The notes: generated by a model from the letters alone, not told the origin. A stretch of DNA of 64,000 nucleotides from Verrucomicrobia bacterium LW23 (GCA_003054695.1 QAZA01000001.1:1-64000); one strand, 5' to 3'; positions 25,529 through 36,860 are shown, counted from the first letter of the stretch. Numbers and translations are program-made.

Positions 25529-25724
25529 CAGGCACCTCTCTTAACCCGGATATTTCATCAGGTCGCGCGAAATCTGCGAGGAAATCTGCGGGATATCGGG
25601 GAGCGCCGGCGCGCGCCCGGCCAATCGACCCCGGGGCACGGCGGCCGAAAATGGCGGAGACAAAGCGGCGGCGAATGGTGTAATATACGTTTTGGATGGT
25701 GCGCAGGCAATGCCGGAGTAACGG

Positions 25725-26813
25725 TTGGCGCGATTGAGTTTGCAGCCGCCGTCAGGCAGCCCGTCGCCTCGCTCCCCCCACTGCCTACCGTCACCGCCAT
25801 CTTCCTCTCCCCCTAGCGCCGTGCCTCCATCATCTACCCCCGTTATCGATCGCGACACTACCGTCGGCGCAGGCTTTGCGCCGCTAAGCGCCGAACTGGC
25901 CGCGCACCTTAAGGAGTGTGCGCTGGTGCTGGCCGGACACGGCTCCACCCTCAACGCGGACAGCAGCGAGCCCACCTACCAGCACGCGGAGACACTGCGC
26001 CGGCGCGGCATTTTTGCGGAGGTGCACGAGTGCTTCTGGAAGGAGGAGCCGAACTTCCGCAACATCCTGCGCGAGGTGGAGGCGCGGCGCGTTTACATCG
26101 TGCCCAATTTCATCAGCAGCGGCTACTTTACGGAGCAGGTCATTCCCCGAGAACTGGGCCTGATTACCCGAGGCGAGCCGGGGAGCCTGCGCTGGCCGGT
26201 GACACATTGCCCGGTGGCACACGGCGGCCCGGATGGCCCTGCCGGCGCTGTCTGGAAGGAGCTGCGCTACTGCCAGGCCGTGGGCCTTCACCCCAGCATG
26301 ACGCGGGCGCTGATGAAGCGTGCGCAAGACGTCGTGGCGGCGTGGCCGGGGGCGGCCGCTGAGGGGAGTGGCGCAGGCATCGCAGATCCGTCGCGCACCG
26401 CCGCGCTGCTGATTGTGGGGCACGGCACCTCGCTCAACGACAACTCGCTCAAAATCGTGCACGAGCAGGCGGCGATTTTACGCGCCACCGGCCGCTTTGC
26501 CGAGGTGCACGCCTGCGCCATGGAGCAGGAGCCGCTGATCCAGAACTGGCGCACCCTTACGCAACTGCCTGACGTTGTGGTGGTTCCCTTCTTCATCAGC
26601 GACGGCCTGCACTCGTGGGAGGACATCCCCGTGCTGCTGGGCGTGCGCGAGCAGGGCGGCCCGCCGTTCCGCCTGGCCCACAACCCGTGGCTGGAGGGCT
26701 CCGGCCCCGCGCGCCGGCGCCTGTGGTACGCCAACTCCATCGGCACGGAGCCGGTGATTGCGGACGTTATCCTGGCGCAAGTCGCCCAGTTTTACCACGA
26801 GCACGGGGAATGA
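25725..26813 (+). CDS. Double CbiX-type chelatase domain protein
   Basis: Two copies of the CbiX/SirB fold are visible: LVLAGHGSTLNADSSEPTYQ near residue 70 and LLIVGHGTSLNDNSLKIVHE near 230. In both the His of GHG is the expected metal-insertion residue, with EVHECFWKEEPN and EVHACAMEQEP as matching second motifs. CbiX enzymes insert cobalt (or iron) into sirohydrochlorin. TTG 25725 has GGAG six bases upstream; GTG 25821 is an alternative. It overlaps the next gene by ATGA. No cobalamin riboswitch was seen upstream. Confidence 0.85.
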   Translation: MARLSLQPPSGSPSPRSPHCLPSPPSSSPPSAVPPSSTPVIDRDTTVGAGFAPLSAELAAHLKECALVLAGHGSTLNADSSEPTYQHAETLRRRGIFAEVHECFWKEEPNFRNILREVEARRVYIVPNFISSGYFTEQVIPRELGLITRGEPGSLRWPVTHCPVAHGGPDGPAGAVWKELRYCQAVGLHPSMTRALMKRAQDVVAAWPGAAAEGSGAGIADPSRTAALLIVGHGTSLNDNSLKIVHEQAAILRATGRFAEVHACAMEQEPLIQNWRTLTQLPDVVVVPFFISDGLHSWEDIPVLLGVREQGGPPFRLAHNPWLEGSGPARRRLWYANSIGTEPVIADVILAQVAQFYHEHGE

Positions 26814-27715
26814 GCGACATGAGTGCCGATATGTTCTCGCAACCCGGAGCGGAAGGTACGGGGGGAACGCACGAGGCGCCTGAGGCGCCATGGACGCTCG
26901 AGCCCCTGACGTTGAACCCCTCCCCCGCCCGTCCCTCGCCGCCGTGCCCGAGCGACCATTTGCGCGCCTGGCTGGCCGCCGCGCCCGGGCCGTGGCGCAT
27001 CGGCCAGGTGGCCATGGTGCGCGCGGAGGAGTCGGCGCGGACTGCGCGGACCGAGGCAGGCGGAGCCGATGGGGTCGCGGACGAAAGCCGCTACCTGCTG
27101 CTTCACGAAGATGACGCCGCGGGGGAGGCCGATGCGGCCACCGACTCGGCAGCCCGTGCCAGGGCGGCGCTCGTTCCCCTCCTTCTGGAGTCCGGCGCCA
27201 GCACCGTGCTTTCCGCCCCCGCCTCCGCCTCCACCCCCGCCCCCGTCCTCCTGCGCGAGTGGCTGCGCTGGGACGCCGCCGGCGCCTTCCGCCCCCTGCG
27301 CGGCGCGCCCAACCTTCGCCCGGGCTGGATCCTCGGCCCGCTCAGCGCCATGCAGGTGGTGGAGGCCCTGCGCCTCATCTACCCCGGTGCCGTGGCCGAC
27401 TGGGCGCTGCACGAGGCCGGCGCCCTGCGCGTCACCCCCTACGAGGAATCCGCCGCGCGCCAAACCGGTCGCTTCTCCGTCGTCCGCAAGCTGGGCGACG
27501 AACGCCTGGCCGACATGCTCCGCGAATGCTGCGGCGGCGCCCCTTCCGCGGACGGCACCCCCAACTCCGGCTGCCTCCGCATCCCCATCTGGGCGCCCCA
27601 CACCCCCCGGCCCCCCACCGCCAAGTCCCGCCCGGAGATCCCCCTCCTGTGCGCAGAGGCCTGCAACTACTTCATCTCCAAAGCCCGGGAGAAAATCCTC
27701 GGCCGGTTGGATTAG
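26810..27715 (+). CDS. DR2241-like protein, possible Fe-S partner of the CbiX protein
   Basis: The product has a Pro/Ala-rich N-terminus and a middle domain (LRAWLAAAPGPWRIGQVAMV...RYLLLHEDD). The C-terminal part has LRPGWILGPLSAMQVVEALR, ending with cysteines in ECCGGAP, SGCLRIPIW and LLCAEACNYFISKARE. The cysteine pattern and position after a CbiX gene recall Deinococcus DR2241, in which a CbiX domain is joined to a stabilising domain and a 4Fe-4S domain in one chain. Here the parts would be split into two coupled genes. Assignment is from pattern memory, not a search. Confidence 0.6.
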   Translation: MSDMSADMFSQPGAEGTGGTHEAPEAPWTLEPLTLNPSPARPSPPCPSDHLRAWLAAAPGPWRIGQVAMVRAEESARTARTEAGGADGVADESRYLLLHEDDAAGEADAATDSAARARAALVPLLLESGASTVLSAPASASTPAPVLLREWLRWDAAGAFRPLRGAPNLRPGWILGPLSAMQVVEALRLIYPGAVADWALHEAGALRVTPYEESAARQTGRFSVVRKLGDERLADMLRECCGGAPSADGTPNSGCLRIPIWAPHTPRPPTAKSRPEIPLLCAEACNYFISKAREKILGRLD

Positions 27716-27771
27716 CCCTCGCCCTCCAAGTCCGTCATGGCAATCCGCGCCGCCTTGGATAGCAAACCGCT

Positions 27772-29733
<1,962 letters not shown>

Positions 29734-29849
29734 GGGAAAGCAGTTGCAACGCCCGCACAACATAACGCGCAGACGCGTAGGCCTACCGTTTTGCCACACT
29801 TCCCACAAAACGCAAGCCATGCGTTTGAGGGGGGCGGCGGAAAGGGCCG

Positions 29850-29889
29850 CGGCTCCGCTGTTCTCGGAGACCTATCCTCGCGACAGCTT
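29850..29889. repeat. Degenerate copy of the 66-142 hairpin element
   Basis: The order cggctccgctgttctcggag then tcctcgcgacagctt parallels the inner palindrome and right arm at 96-133 (cggctccgccgttttcggag ... ctcgcgacaagct). The left arm is not recognisable. Confidence 0.45.
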
Positions 29890-30004
29890 CAACGGGCTTT
29901 GTTCACGTCCGCACAAAAGCGGCCCGTTATTGTACCGATCCCCGCGTCCCCGGGCTCCCGAGCCTCCCTGGCTGCCCTGTTGTTGTGGGGGTGGGTGAGG
30001 TTGA

Positions 30005-30420
30005 ATGGTGCGCATGATTCCGATATCCGACGAACAGGTGGCGCAGGCGCTGCGGGTACGCGCTATGGCTTTGCTGAAAGATCCGGCGGCTGATTTTGGA
30101 GAGATGATCCATGCGGTAAAGCTGGTGCAAAAGTATGCGGAGCTGGAGCTCAGGTACAAAGTGCTTGAGCTGGCGCGACGGAAGTTCGAGTTCCGCAAGG
30201 CGTGTGCTGTGTTGCGCCTTGCAGCCAGGGAGAAGAAGGCCGCTTCGCGCAAAGCCGCAAAGCAAAATCCGGCGCATCCGGCCTGTGCCAGCACGCAACG
30301 GTGGATCCCGGACGGCGAGCGCGATCTCCTCACCGGGTGTCCGCCTGCGTCCACTTGTCCGCCTGTTTCCCCTTCTCCGCCTGCTGCCGATCCGGCTGCG
30401 GCCGCCTCCCTAATCGTCCC
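30005..30420 (+). pseudogene. Probable decayed gene, phage-type small helical protein
   Basis: A convincing start (GAGG then ATG at 30005) leads into MIPISDEQVAQALRVRAMAL, FGEMIHAVKLVQKYAELELR and YKVLELARRKFEFRKA, a helical, non-random sequence. Similar segments occur in small unknown proteins near phage genes, from memory only. After about residue 90 the sequence becomes Pro/Ser/Ala-rich and meaningless. The frame stays open to 31279, but from 30410 it lies antisense to two well-supported genes. I therefore take the 3' end as lost, by frameshift or deletion; the end given is approximate. Confidence 0.4.
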
Positions 30421-30868
30421 GCCGGTACTCCACGGCGCCGTACTCCGCCCAGGTAAAGACGATGCGCTCGGCGCTGAGCACTTTGAGCTGGCCGGGGACG
30501 AAGCGGGGGTTTCGGAATTCTTCTTCGGCAATTTGCCCTTCGCCTTCGCCCGTGGTGAGGCAGGCTTTCCAGGTGATTTCGTCCGCAGGCACGTAGTCGT
30601 CGCCGGTGATTTTGATGGCGACGACTTTGTCGCCGTCCTGCTGAATGCGGATAACCTCGTCGAAATGGCCTTTGTAATGCCCGATCCACTCGCCGGTAAG
30701 GTTGTAGCGCGGCGCGGATACAGGCGCGGGTGCGCTTTGCGCGCCGGCGTCGGGCGATTCGGGCCCGGGCAATCCGCTCGCCTGGCTGCCCTTGGCTTTC
30801 GCTCCTCTTGCGGCGCGTTTTCTGGTGCTATCGCTGTCGCTGCTGCTGCTATGGCTCATGTCATCCAT
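30410..30868 (-). CDS. Small protein with an FBXO31/EXECUTER-like motif
   Basis: After a 50-residue Ser/Pro/Ala leader comes a compact domain: LTGEWIGHYKGHFDEVIRIQ, then QDGDKVVAIKITGDDYVPAD followed by EITWKA. The pattern 'G-x-W-x-G-x-Y...-V-A-x-K-x-T-G-D-x-x-V-P-x-x-x-x-T/W' is the one I know from the beta-barrel domain of eukaryotic FBXO31 and related plant F-box and EXECUTER proteins. No F-box is present. Function in bacteria is unknown; a ligand-binding barrel is the plain inference. It lies 20 bases downstream of the chemoreceptor gene, same strand. Confidence 0.65.
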   Translation of the reverse strand: MDDMSHSSSSDSDSTRKRAARGAKAKGSQASGLPGPESPDAGAQSAPAPVSAPRYNLTGEWIGHYKGHFDEVIRIQQDGDKVVAIKITGDDYVPADEITWKACLTTGEGEGQIAEEEFRNPRFVPGQLKVLSAERIVFTWAEYGAVEYRRDD

Positions 30869-30888
30869 CGTCAGGCTTTTCAGGCGAT

Positions 30889-32640
30889 TCAGGCGGAGGG
30901 GTTGCCCTCTTTGCGAAATGGCTTGAACTCGTGGTCGGCGGGCTCTTCCAGGTCGCTCTCCGGGCCGGGGCCGCCCACGTGTGTTGCGGCGGACGAGCGC
31001 CGCGGCGGCATAATGCGCGGGCGCGCCGCGGGAGAGTCCCCATGCGGAAGCATGGGCGAGGACGAGAGGCCGCCGTGCCCCATGCCCGTGCCCGCGCCGC
31101 TGTTGCGGACCATGTTGCCGCCCGCAAAGCTGCGGTTGTGCGCACCGCCACCGCCGCTGTACGCGCTTGTGCCGTATCCGCCGGCGCCTGCGGATCTGCC
31201 AGCGCCTCCGTTGCCGCTGCCGCCGATGTGGCGGTGGATCTCGCCGGCTTCGCTTTCCACATCCGCAATGGCGCGTTGAAAATCCATAAGCACGCCGGCC
31301 AGGTAGTCCGTTTGCTGATTGAGATCCAGCTCGGAGCTGGCGGCCTCCTCGGCGCTGGCGGCGTTGGCCTGCGTTACCTTATCTATTTGCGCGAGGGAGA
31401 GATTGACCTGGTCGACGCCCTGCCGTTGCTCCTCGCTGGCGGCGGCAATCTCCGCCACAAGCTCGTCCATGCGGCGGATGCGGCGCACAATCTCGCCAAA
31501 AGTGTTGGAGACGCCGGAGCCGAGGCTGACGGCGCGGGCGTTTTGTTGCACGCTGGCCTCAATGTGGTCCGCCGTTTCGCGGGCGGCTTCGGCGGTGCGT
31601 TGGGCCAGGTTGCGCACCTCCTCGGCCACGACGGCAAAGCCCATGCCGGCCTCGCCGGCGCGTGCGGCTTCCACGCTGGCGTTCAGGGCCAGGATGTTGG
31701 TCTGGAACGCGATCTCGTCGATGGTGCGGATGATGCGGCTGCTGCTGGTGCTGCTGGTTTTCATGCTTTCCAGCAGCTGACTCATCTCCTGCAGGCGCGT
31801 GTCGCCGCTCTCGGCGGTGGTGCGTGTTTCGGTGGCCAGGCCGTTGGCTTTGCGGGCGTTTTCGCTGTTGCGGCGGGCCACGCCACCCAGCTCCTCCAGG
31901 CTGCTGCTGATCTCCTGCAGCGATGCGGCCAGCTCCGGCGCGCCCTGAAGCAGTGTGTGGCTGCTGGCGGTAACCTGGCCCAGCGCGCTGGTGGAGAACT
32001 CGACATGCTGAATCAGCGACGTGATGAGCGTGCGCAGGTGGTTGCCCAGCCAGCGGCTGATGAGCCACGCGATGCCCAGCGCCACAATCACGCCGGAGAG
32101 CGTCAGCAGCAGCAGCCACTGATACAGATCGTTCAGTTGCTTATCGATGCGGGCGCTGCCGTCCGCGCTGATGCGATTGACTATCGACTTGATGGCCTCC
32201 TGCGCGGGGCCGTACGCCTCGCTGTCCAGCGCCTCGGCTATGCGCGGGGCGTTCACGCCCACCGGCCGGCTGTTGACGAGCTTGTCGGGATACTGCAGCA
32301 GCGTCGTCATGGCCTGGGTATCCAGCTCCACGCCAGCGCGGCGCGCGTTGAGGTCCAGCCCCTTGACGGAGGTCGAGTACTCCGCCACAAGCTGGGCCCA
32401 CGATGTGGCGGCGCGGTCCTCCAAAGCATTGCGCAGGGCGGAGTTGTACAGCACGCCCGTCAGCCGGGAGACATGGGCGGCTGCTGCCAGCGCCGGCACC
32501 ACGGAGCCGCGCGCCACGGTGCTGATGCCGGAGGCCCCGCTGTAGCCCAGGCAGGCGACAATCACGACGGTCAGTGCCACCAAAACGCTGGCCACCATCA
32601 GGCGCCCGCGCAACCGCAGTTGGGGAAAAAGGAAGTTCAT
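30889..32640 (-). CDS. Methyl-accepting chemotaxis protein
   Basis: A chemoreceptor: N-terminal helix (about 12-33), a short periplasmic four-helix-type sensor region, a second helix (about 178-198) and a long cytoplasmic coiled coil. The hairpin tip is the canonical [40 protein letters not shown]. The C-terminal ~100 residues are Gly/Ser/Pro-rich with no NWETF-like CheR-docking pentapeptide. The HAMP region is poorly recognisable. It faces the same way as cheW, 169 bases upstream, so both may be one signalling unit. No cheA, cheR or cheB is in the window. Confidence 0.92.
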   Translation of the reverse strand: MNFLFPQLRLRGRLMVASVLVALTVVIVACLGYSGASGISTVARGSVVPALAAAAHVSRLTGVLYNSALRNALEDRAATSWAQLVAEYSTSVKGLDLNARRAGVELDTQAMTTLLQYPDKLVNSRPVGVNAPRIAEALDSEAYGPAQEAIKSIVNRISADGSARIDKQLNDLYQWLLLLTLSGVIVALGIAWLISRWLGNHLRTLITSLIQHVEFSTSALGQVTASSHTLLQGAPELAASLQEISSSLEELGGVARRNSENARKANGLATETRTTAESGDTRLQEMSQLLESMKTSSTSSSRIIRTIDEIAFQTNILALNASVEAARAGEAGMGFAVVAEEVRNLAQRTAEAARETADHIEASVQQNARAVSLGSGVSNTFGEIVRRIRRMDELVAEIAAASEEQRQGVDQVNLSLAQIDKVTQANAASAEEAASSELDLNQQTDYLAGVLMDFQRAIADVESEAGEIHRHIGGSGNGGAGRSAGAGGYGTSAYSGGGGAHNRSFAGGNMVRNSGAGTGMGHGGLSSSPMLPHGDSPAARPRIMPPRRSSAATHVGGPGPESDLEEPADHEFKPFRKEGNPSA

Positions 32641-32809
32641 CGTGGGGAAAATGCCGAAGAGCAGGGGGTGCGGGCGGTTGCCTCAAAGCGGCGCGCGATG
32701 CAAGGGCAACGGGGCACGTGATTATAACAAGGCATTGATGCGAGGTCCATGGGAATGACACGGAAAGCCAACAACACAAGCGCCTTGCCTCCACGCTGGG
32801 GGGGAAGGA

Positions 32810-33373
32810 TCAGAGCGCCTCCGGCGTAGCCAGGGGGGGCGCCGCCGCACCCAGTACGGCGCGGTTCACTTCCTCCAGCACATCGGCCGTCATCACACGG
32901 TCCACATCCAGAATAACGCGCACGGAGTTGCGCACCTTTGCCACGCCTATAACAAACTCCGGCGTAAGCTTGCCGCCAAAGTAAGGCGCCGGCTCAATGG
33001 ACTCCGGCGGCAGCGTCACCACTTCGTCGGCGGAGTCGATGATAAAGCCCATCAGCGCCGTGCCGCCCGCCGCGCCGGGCAGGGTAACCTGCACCGTGCC
33101 AATGCAGGTGCGGTCGTGGATCGCCGCGTCGGAGAGCTCAAACTTCAGCCGCAAATCGATAACCGGCACAACCTTGCCGCGCACGTGGATGATGCCGCGC
33201 ACGTACGGGGGCATCTGCGGCACCTGCACAATATCCACCATCAGCAGGATCTCCCGCACGCGCAATATGGAGATGGCATAGTGCTGTTGTCCCAGCCGAA
33301 ACGCCAGGTACTTGTTGCGCGCGGTGGCCGGGCCCGTGCGGGGTGGCGAGGCATGATGCGGTGCGGTAATCAT
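32810..33373 (-). CDS. cheW: CheW-like chemotaxis coupling protein
   Basis: CheW links chemoreceptors to the CheA kinase. The SH3-like double barrel is recognised from YLAFRLGQQHYAISILRVRE, VPQMPPYVRGIIHVRGKVVP and VIDLRLKFEL, the standard CheW core, ending with SVRVILDVDRVM. N- and C-terminal tails are short and Ala/Pro-rich. Located upstream of the chemoreceptor gene on the same strand. Confidence 0.92.
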   Translation of the reverse strand: MITAPHHASPPRTGPATARNKYLAFRLGQQHYAISILRVREILLMVDIVQVPQMPPYVRGIIHVRGKVVPVIDLRLKFELSDAAIHDRTCIGTVQVTLPGAAGGTALMGFIIDSADEVVTLPPESIEPAPYFGGKLTPEFVIGVAKVRNSVRVILDVDRVMTADVLEEVNRAVLGAAAPPLATPEAL

Positions 33374-33705
33374 GGGGCGGAAGGCGGAGCGAACGTTGGC
33401 GGTGGGGGCGAAGCGCCTGATGCTGCGTAAGATCCATTACTAGCGAAAACGCGGCAAAAGGCAAGCCGCCATGGGGGGCAGGGCCGCGCGCAGGCATGCG
33501 CAGGGTGAAACAATGGCTGAATTTACATGTAGTTTACATTAGGTTTGCTAATCGGCGAAGCGGCACTTCCGAGGGGAAAGTCGCGTTTGCTCGCGTTAAG
33601 CTGGTATGCTGTACGATCCCGGTTGATTGTGTCTGATAAATAATTTATTGAATTCCTTCTGAAATCGATCTAAAAATAGAACACCAAAGTCCGAAACGCC
33701 TAACC
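33374..33705. other. Divergent intergenic region, AT-rich in its right half
   Basis: The 332-bp gap between cheW and the Cys-motif gene becomes clearly AT-rich after about 33510 and contains a short direct repeat, tttacatgtagtttacat (33521-33538). Promoters for both divergent genes are expected; no gene or RNA was recognised. Confidence 0.45.
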
Positions 33706-34386
33706 ATGGCGACAGACTACGCTCCGCTCCCCGCCCCGCGCCACGCTGCGACGGACATCGGAGACAGCCCTTTCCCGGGAGAACCTGACGGTGGCAGCCT
33801 CACTCGCCCTATCTCGCTCCTCATGAATCCCAACTGCGCACAATGCCGTTTTTTTGCGCGGCATGTCTTCCCAGGCATGCTGGAGCACTATTCGGGATTT
33901 TGCCGAAAGCCGATGGAGCGCCCCGTGGAGCTCAATGGCACCTTCTGGCCCATGGTGCGCGACGAAGACGTGTGCTACCAGTACCAGTACCAGGACATCG
34001 TGCTGACCAGCAGCGACTTCCCACCGCACGTCGCCTCCACATCGCAGGCCGATTACCCGCCCGTCAGCGCCGCGTCGCCGGAGTTCCGCCACAGCGACTC
34101 CGCCCCGGGCCAGGCCGCCCCCTGCGAAAGCGCCACCCCCGTGACGGGCCCCGGCTTCATTCCTCCCCTTCCCGTGCCCTTCGGCGTCAGCACGCCGGAG
34201 GTCGTTCCGCCCGCCCGCGCCGCCTCGTCGACCTCCAGGGCGCGTCCATTGGTGCACGTCTACCGCGCAGGCTTGCCCGACCGCAAGGGCACGACCGGCA
34301 AGGCGCAGAAGAGCTTCGGCCCCAATCCCTTCCGCCGCACCCCGCCCGCCCGCATGGGCAGCGGCACGTTCCAGACGGTAAGCTGA
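33706..34386 (+). CDS. Unknown protein with CxxC...C...C metal-site pattern
   Basis: The first 100 residues carry NPNCAQCRFFARHVFPGMLE, then GFCRKPMERP and FWPMVRDEDVCYQYQYQ. This is the order C-x2-C-R-F ... G-x-C-R-x2-P ... W-P-x-V-x3-D-x-C, known from small proteins with a probable zinc or Fe-S knuckle. The remaining 120 residues are Pro/Ser-rich, ending basic. No signal peptide or membrane helix. The function is unknown. Confidence 0.6.
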   Translation: MATDYAPLPAPRHAATDIGDSPFPGEPDGGSLTRPISLLMNPNCAQCRFFARHVFPGMLEHYSGFCRKPMERPVELNGTFWPMVRDEDVCYQYQYQDIVLTSSDFPPHVASTSQADYPPVSAASPEFRHSDSAPGQAAPCESATPVTGPGFIPPLPVPFGVSTPEVVPPARAASSTSRARPLVHVYRAGLPDRKGTTGKAQKSFGPNPFRRTPPARMGSGTFQTVS

Positions 34387-34518
34387 GGGCTCGGGCAACC
34401 CAGGCTATGTGAGGGGAATAGACTGGCTGATGAGGGAACGTCCTGGTCAGGATCAACGGGTAAAATAGCCTGCCTGACAACGTCCCCCGTTGCGTACGTT
34501 GCATACGCAGCAACCTGC

Positions 34519-35498
34519 TCAAAGGGCTCTGGCAGGAACCTGTCGCGCAGCCGGGCTCCCCGCCGTCACGCGCGGCCTCACCGCTCCTGGCGGTTACGCT
34601 TGCTTCGTGCCATAAACCACTCGCTCAGCCACGTGGCGATAAACGCCAGGACAACCGAAGCGCACACCAGGCGAAAGGCCGTCGTGTCGTCGCTCTGCTG
34701 AATGGCCGTGTAGATGGCCAGCGATAACGTGCTGGTTTGCCCCACAATATTGCCGGCCACCGCAATCGTCGCGCCAAACTCCCCCAGCGCGCGAGCAAAA
34801 CCCAGCAGCGCCGCCGCGCCCAGGCCGGGCAGCGCCAGCGGCAGCGTTACCTGCCAGAGCACCCGCCATTCCCCGGCGCCCAGCGTGCGGGCAATCTGCT
34901 CCAGGCGCGGGTCCACGCTCTCAAACGCCACGCGGGCGGTGCGGATAACCATAGGCGCCGCCATCACCGCCAGCGCCAGCACCACGGCGCGCCACGTAAA
35001 AATCACTTTCAAAGGGCTCTGGCAGGAACCTGTCGCGCAGCCGGGCTCCCCGCCGTCACGCGCGGCCTCACCGCTCCTGGCGGTTACGCTTGCTTCGTGC
35101 CATAAACCACTCGCTCAGCCACGTGGCGATAAACGCCAGGACAACCGAAGCGCACACCAGGCGAAAGGCCGTCGTGTCGTCGCTCTGCTGAATGGCCGTG
35201 TAGATGGCCAGCGATAACGTGCTGGTTTGCCCCACAATATTGCCGGCCACCGCAATCGTCGCGCCAAACTCCCCCAGCGCGCGAGCAAAACCCAGCAGCG
35301 CCGCCGCGCCCAGGCCGGGCAGCGCCAGCGGCAGCGTTACCTGCCAGAGCACCCGCCATTCCCCGGCGCCCAGCGTGCGGGCAATCTGCTCCAGGCGCGG
35401 GTCCACGCTCTCAAACGCCACGCGGGCGGTGCGGATAACCATAGGCGCCGCCATCACCGCCAGCGCCAGCACCACGGCGCGCCACGTAAAAATCACTT
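34519..35498. repeat. Exact 490-bp tandem duplication
   Basis: Bases 34519-35008 and 35009-35498 are identical at every position I compared, with the two units directly abutting. Flanks differ immediately (c at 34518 against t at 35008; t at 35009 against c at 35499). The unit spans the 3' two-thirds of modB and about 59 bases beyond its stop. The identity implies a very recent event or an assembly artefact. Confidence 0.9.
34578..35012 (-). pseudogene. Duplicated 3' part of modB without its start
   Basis: This frame repeats residues ~88-228 of ModB exactly (from VIFTWRAVVLALAV to KRNRQER), preceded only by a junction-derived TTG AAA. It lacks the first membrane helices, the gene start and any ribosome-binding site. 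It is a by-product of the tandem duplication, not a second transporter. Confidence 0.85.
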
Positions 35499-35754
35499 CC
35501 AGCCCCACGGTATGTTCCAGAAACTGGCCCAGATCGCCCCGCCGGGCAAAAAGCTTCAGCAAAATCAGGCCCATCGCAATGGGCGGCATCACCAGCGGCA
35601 AGGCCACCAGAGTCTCCACCAGGCTTTTGCCCGGCCAGTCAAACCGCGCCAGCAGCCAGGCCACCAGCAGACACGGGGCCATCACCAGCGCCATGGCCAG
35701 CAGGGCCATCCGCACCGTAAAGGAGAGGATCTGCAGCTCTTCGGGAGTCAGCAT
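35068..35754 (-). CDS. modB: Molybdate ABC transporter permease
   Basis: The 228-residue inner-membrane permease has five or six helices: FTVRMALLAMALVMAPCLLV, LPLVMPPIAMGLILLKLF, FTWRAVVLALAVMAAPMVIR. The EAA loop LGAGEWRVLWQVTLPLALPG, which docks the ATPase, is followed by LLGFARALGEFGATIAVAGN. The 'ALGEFGA' segment is characteristic of ModB. ATG 35754 gives a length matching known ModB. Neither modA nor modC is adjacent; instead the 3' part of modB itself is duplicated downstream. A functional transporter needs those subunits elsewhere. Confidence 0.9.
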   Translation of the reverse strand: MLTPEELQILSFTVRMALLAMALVMAPCLLVAWLLARFDWPGKSLVETLVALPLVMPPIAMGLILLKLFARRGDLGQFLEHTVGLEVIFTWRAVVLALAVMAAPMVIRTARVAFESVDPRLEQIARTLGAGEWRVLWQVTLPLALPGLGAAALLGFARALGEFGATIAVAGNIVGQTSTLSLAIYTAIQQSDDTTAFRLVCASVVLAFIATWLSEWFMARSKRNRQER

Positions 35755-36149
35755 GGGGCGGGGAAAGAGAAGGGGAGGTGGGGGCAGTACGCCGCGTGGG
35801 GTGCCACGCACGATGCACGAGCCGGGCGCGCTCTGGCAAGGATTTCGCGCGGGAGAAATGGGGTGGCGCAGCCATGTACGAATGTGTGCCGTTTCCACGC
35901 GTGTACGGGACATTTTGGTTCTTGCACATAGCGACAGCGATTCATTATCACACAATTATTCCTTTGATGAATAGGAAGCCCCGCGTCATTAAAGAGAGGT
36001 CTTGTCGTTTTTTAGCTGTTTATTATTATTAGGAATAGGTTGCACTGCACGATAAACGAGAGTAGGGTGCCACATAGGTTCAGCGTCATAAATGACTCGC
36101 TCCGCCTTTCATTGCACTCCTCCATTTCATTTTTACCTCCTGTCATCCT
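35755..36149. other. Divergent gap between modB and a membrane protein gene
   Basis: These 395 bp hold no gene that I can support. Bases 35930-36130 are AT-rich and probably contain promoters for both directions. I saw no molybdate-riboswitch-like fold or ModE palindrome. Confidence 0.45.
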
Positions 36150-36860
36150 ATGGAGCCCCTCGCTTTCGCCTCTCTCCACACCGCCATAGCCGGCAGCCGC
36201 GCCTCCCTACCCGTGCGCGATTCCCTCTGCGCCGGGGTCCTCGGCGCCTCCCTTACCGGCGCCCGCGCCGGCGCGCCAACAGGCCCCGAGCAGGGGACGC
36301 CCCTCAGCGCCACGGTTGCCACGATTGCCCGCCAGGCCCCCATTGCCCAGCGCCTGGTGCGCCTGGGCCGCATCCTTATGCTGCCGATGCTCGTCTTCAT
36401 CCTGGCCCTGGCGTGCGTCACCCCCTCCCACGCGGACCCGCGCCCGCCCGAGTACCCGCGCGGCGAAAAGGCCAGGGACGGCGTGGGCGGCACCACCGCC
36501 ACAGAAAACTGGTACAAGGAGATCAACATCGCCGGCCGCATCATGATCGGCGCCATCGTCTTCTGCGGCATGGGCATCACCTACGCGTGCATCATGCTCT
36601 CCGGGTCCATCCGCGCCGTCATCTGCGTCGTCTTCTGCCTCATCATGATTGGCTTTGCCGACCCGCAGACCGTGACAGAGCCGCTCACCCGCTACCCCGA
36701 GCAGGTCCGCGCGCTCATCGAGAAACCCACCATGCCACTACGCATATGGGTGATGGCGCACGCCATGCTGTTCGTCTTCACCCTCGTACTGATCCTCTCC
36801 GTCGGCCTCAAAGAGGGCGTGGACCTGGACGACGTGACGGTGCAGGACTCCTGGCGCTGA
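36150..36860 (+). CDS. Unknown membrane protein
   Basis: Not recognised. The first ~70 residues are Ala/Arg-rich without clear structure. A hydrophobic segment (LMLPMLVFILALACVTPSHA) resembles a signal peptide or first helix. After a polar stretch (RPPEYPRGEKARDGVGG) come AGRIMIGAIVFCGMGITYAC and a following helix pair, then a final helix near RIWVMAHAMLFVFTLVLILS. The true start may be ATG 36378, just before the first hydrophobic segment. It lies 152 bases upstream of tmRNA. Confidence 0.55.
   Translation: MEPLAFASLHTAIAGSRASLPVRDSLCAGVLGASLTGARAGAPTGPEQGTPLSATVATIARQAPIAQRLVRLGRILMLPMLVFILALACVTPSHADPRPPEYPRGEKARDGVGGTTATENWYKEINIAGRIMIGAIVFCGMGITYACIMLSGSIRAVICVVFCLIMIGFADPQTVTEPLTRYPEQVRALIEKPTMPLRIWVMAHAMLFVFTLVLILSVGLKEGVDLDDVTVQDSWR

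Noticed and set aside
25529-25724. Cobalamin riboswitch before the CbiX gene
   Set aside because: No B12-box-like sequence or suitable multi-stem fold could be recognised in this short gap.
30730-32721. A 663-codon plus-strand frame opposite the chemoreceptor gene
   Set aside because: The chemoreceptor signature on the minus strand is unmistakable; the plus frame has only biased Ala/Gly/Val content.
34578-35012. A second functional molybdate permease gene
   Set aside because: It lacks the first helices and a start signal and is an exact copy of the modB 3' part made by the tandem duplication.
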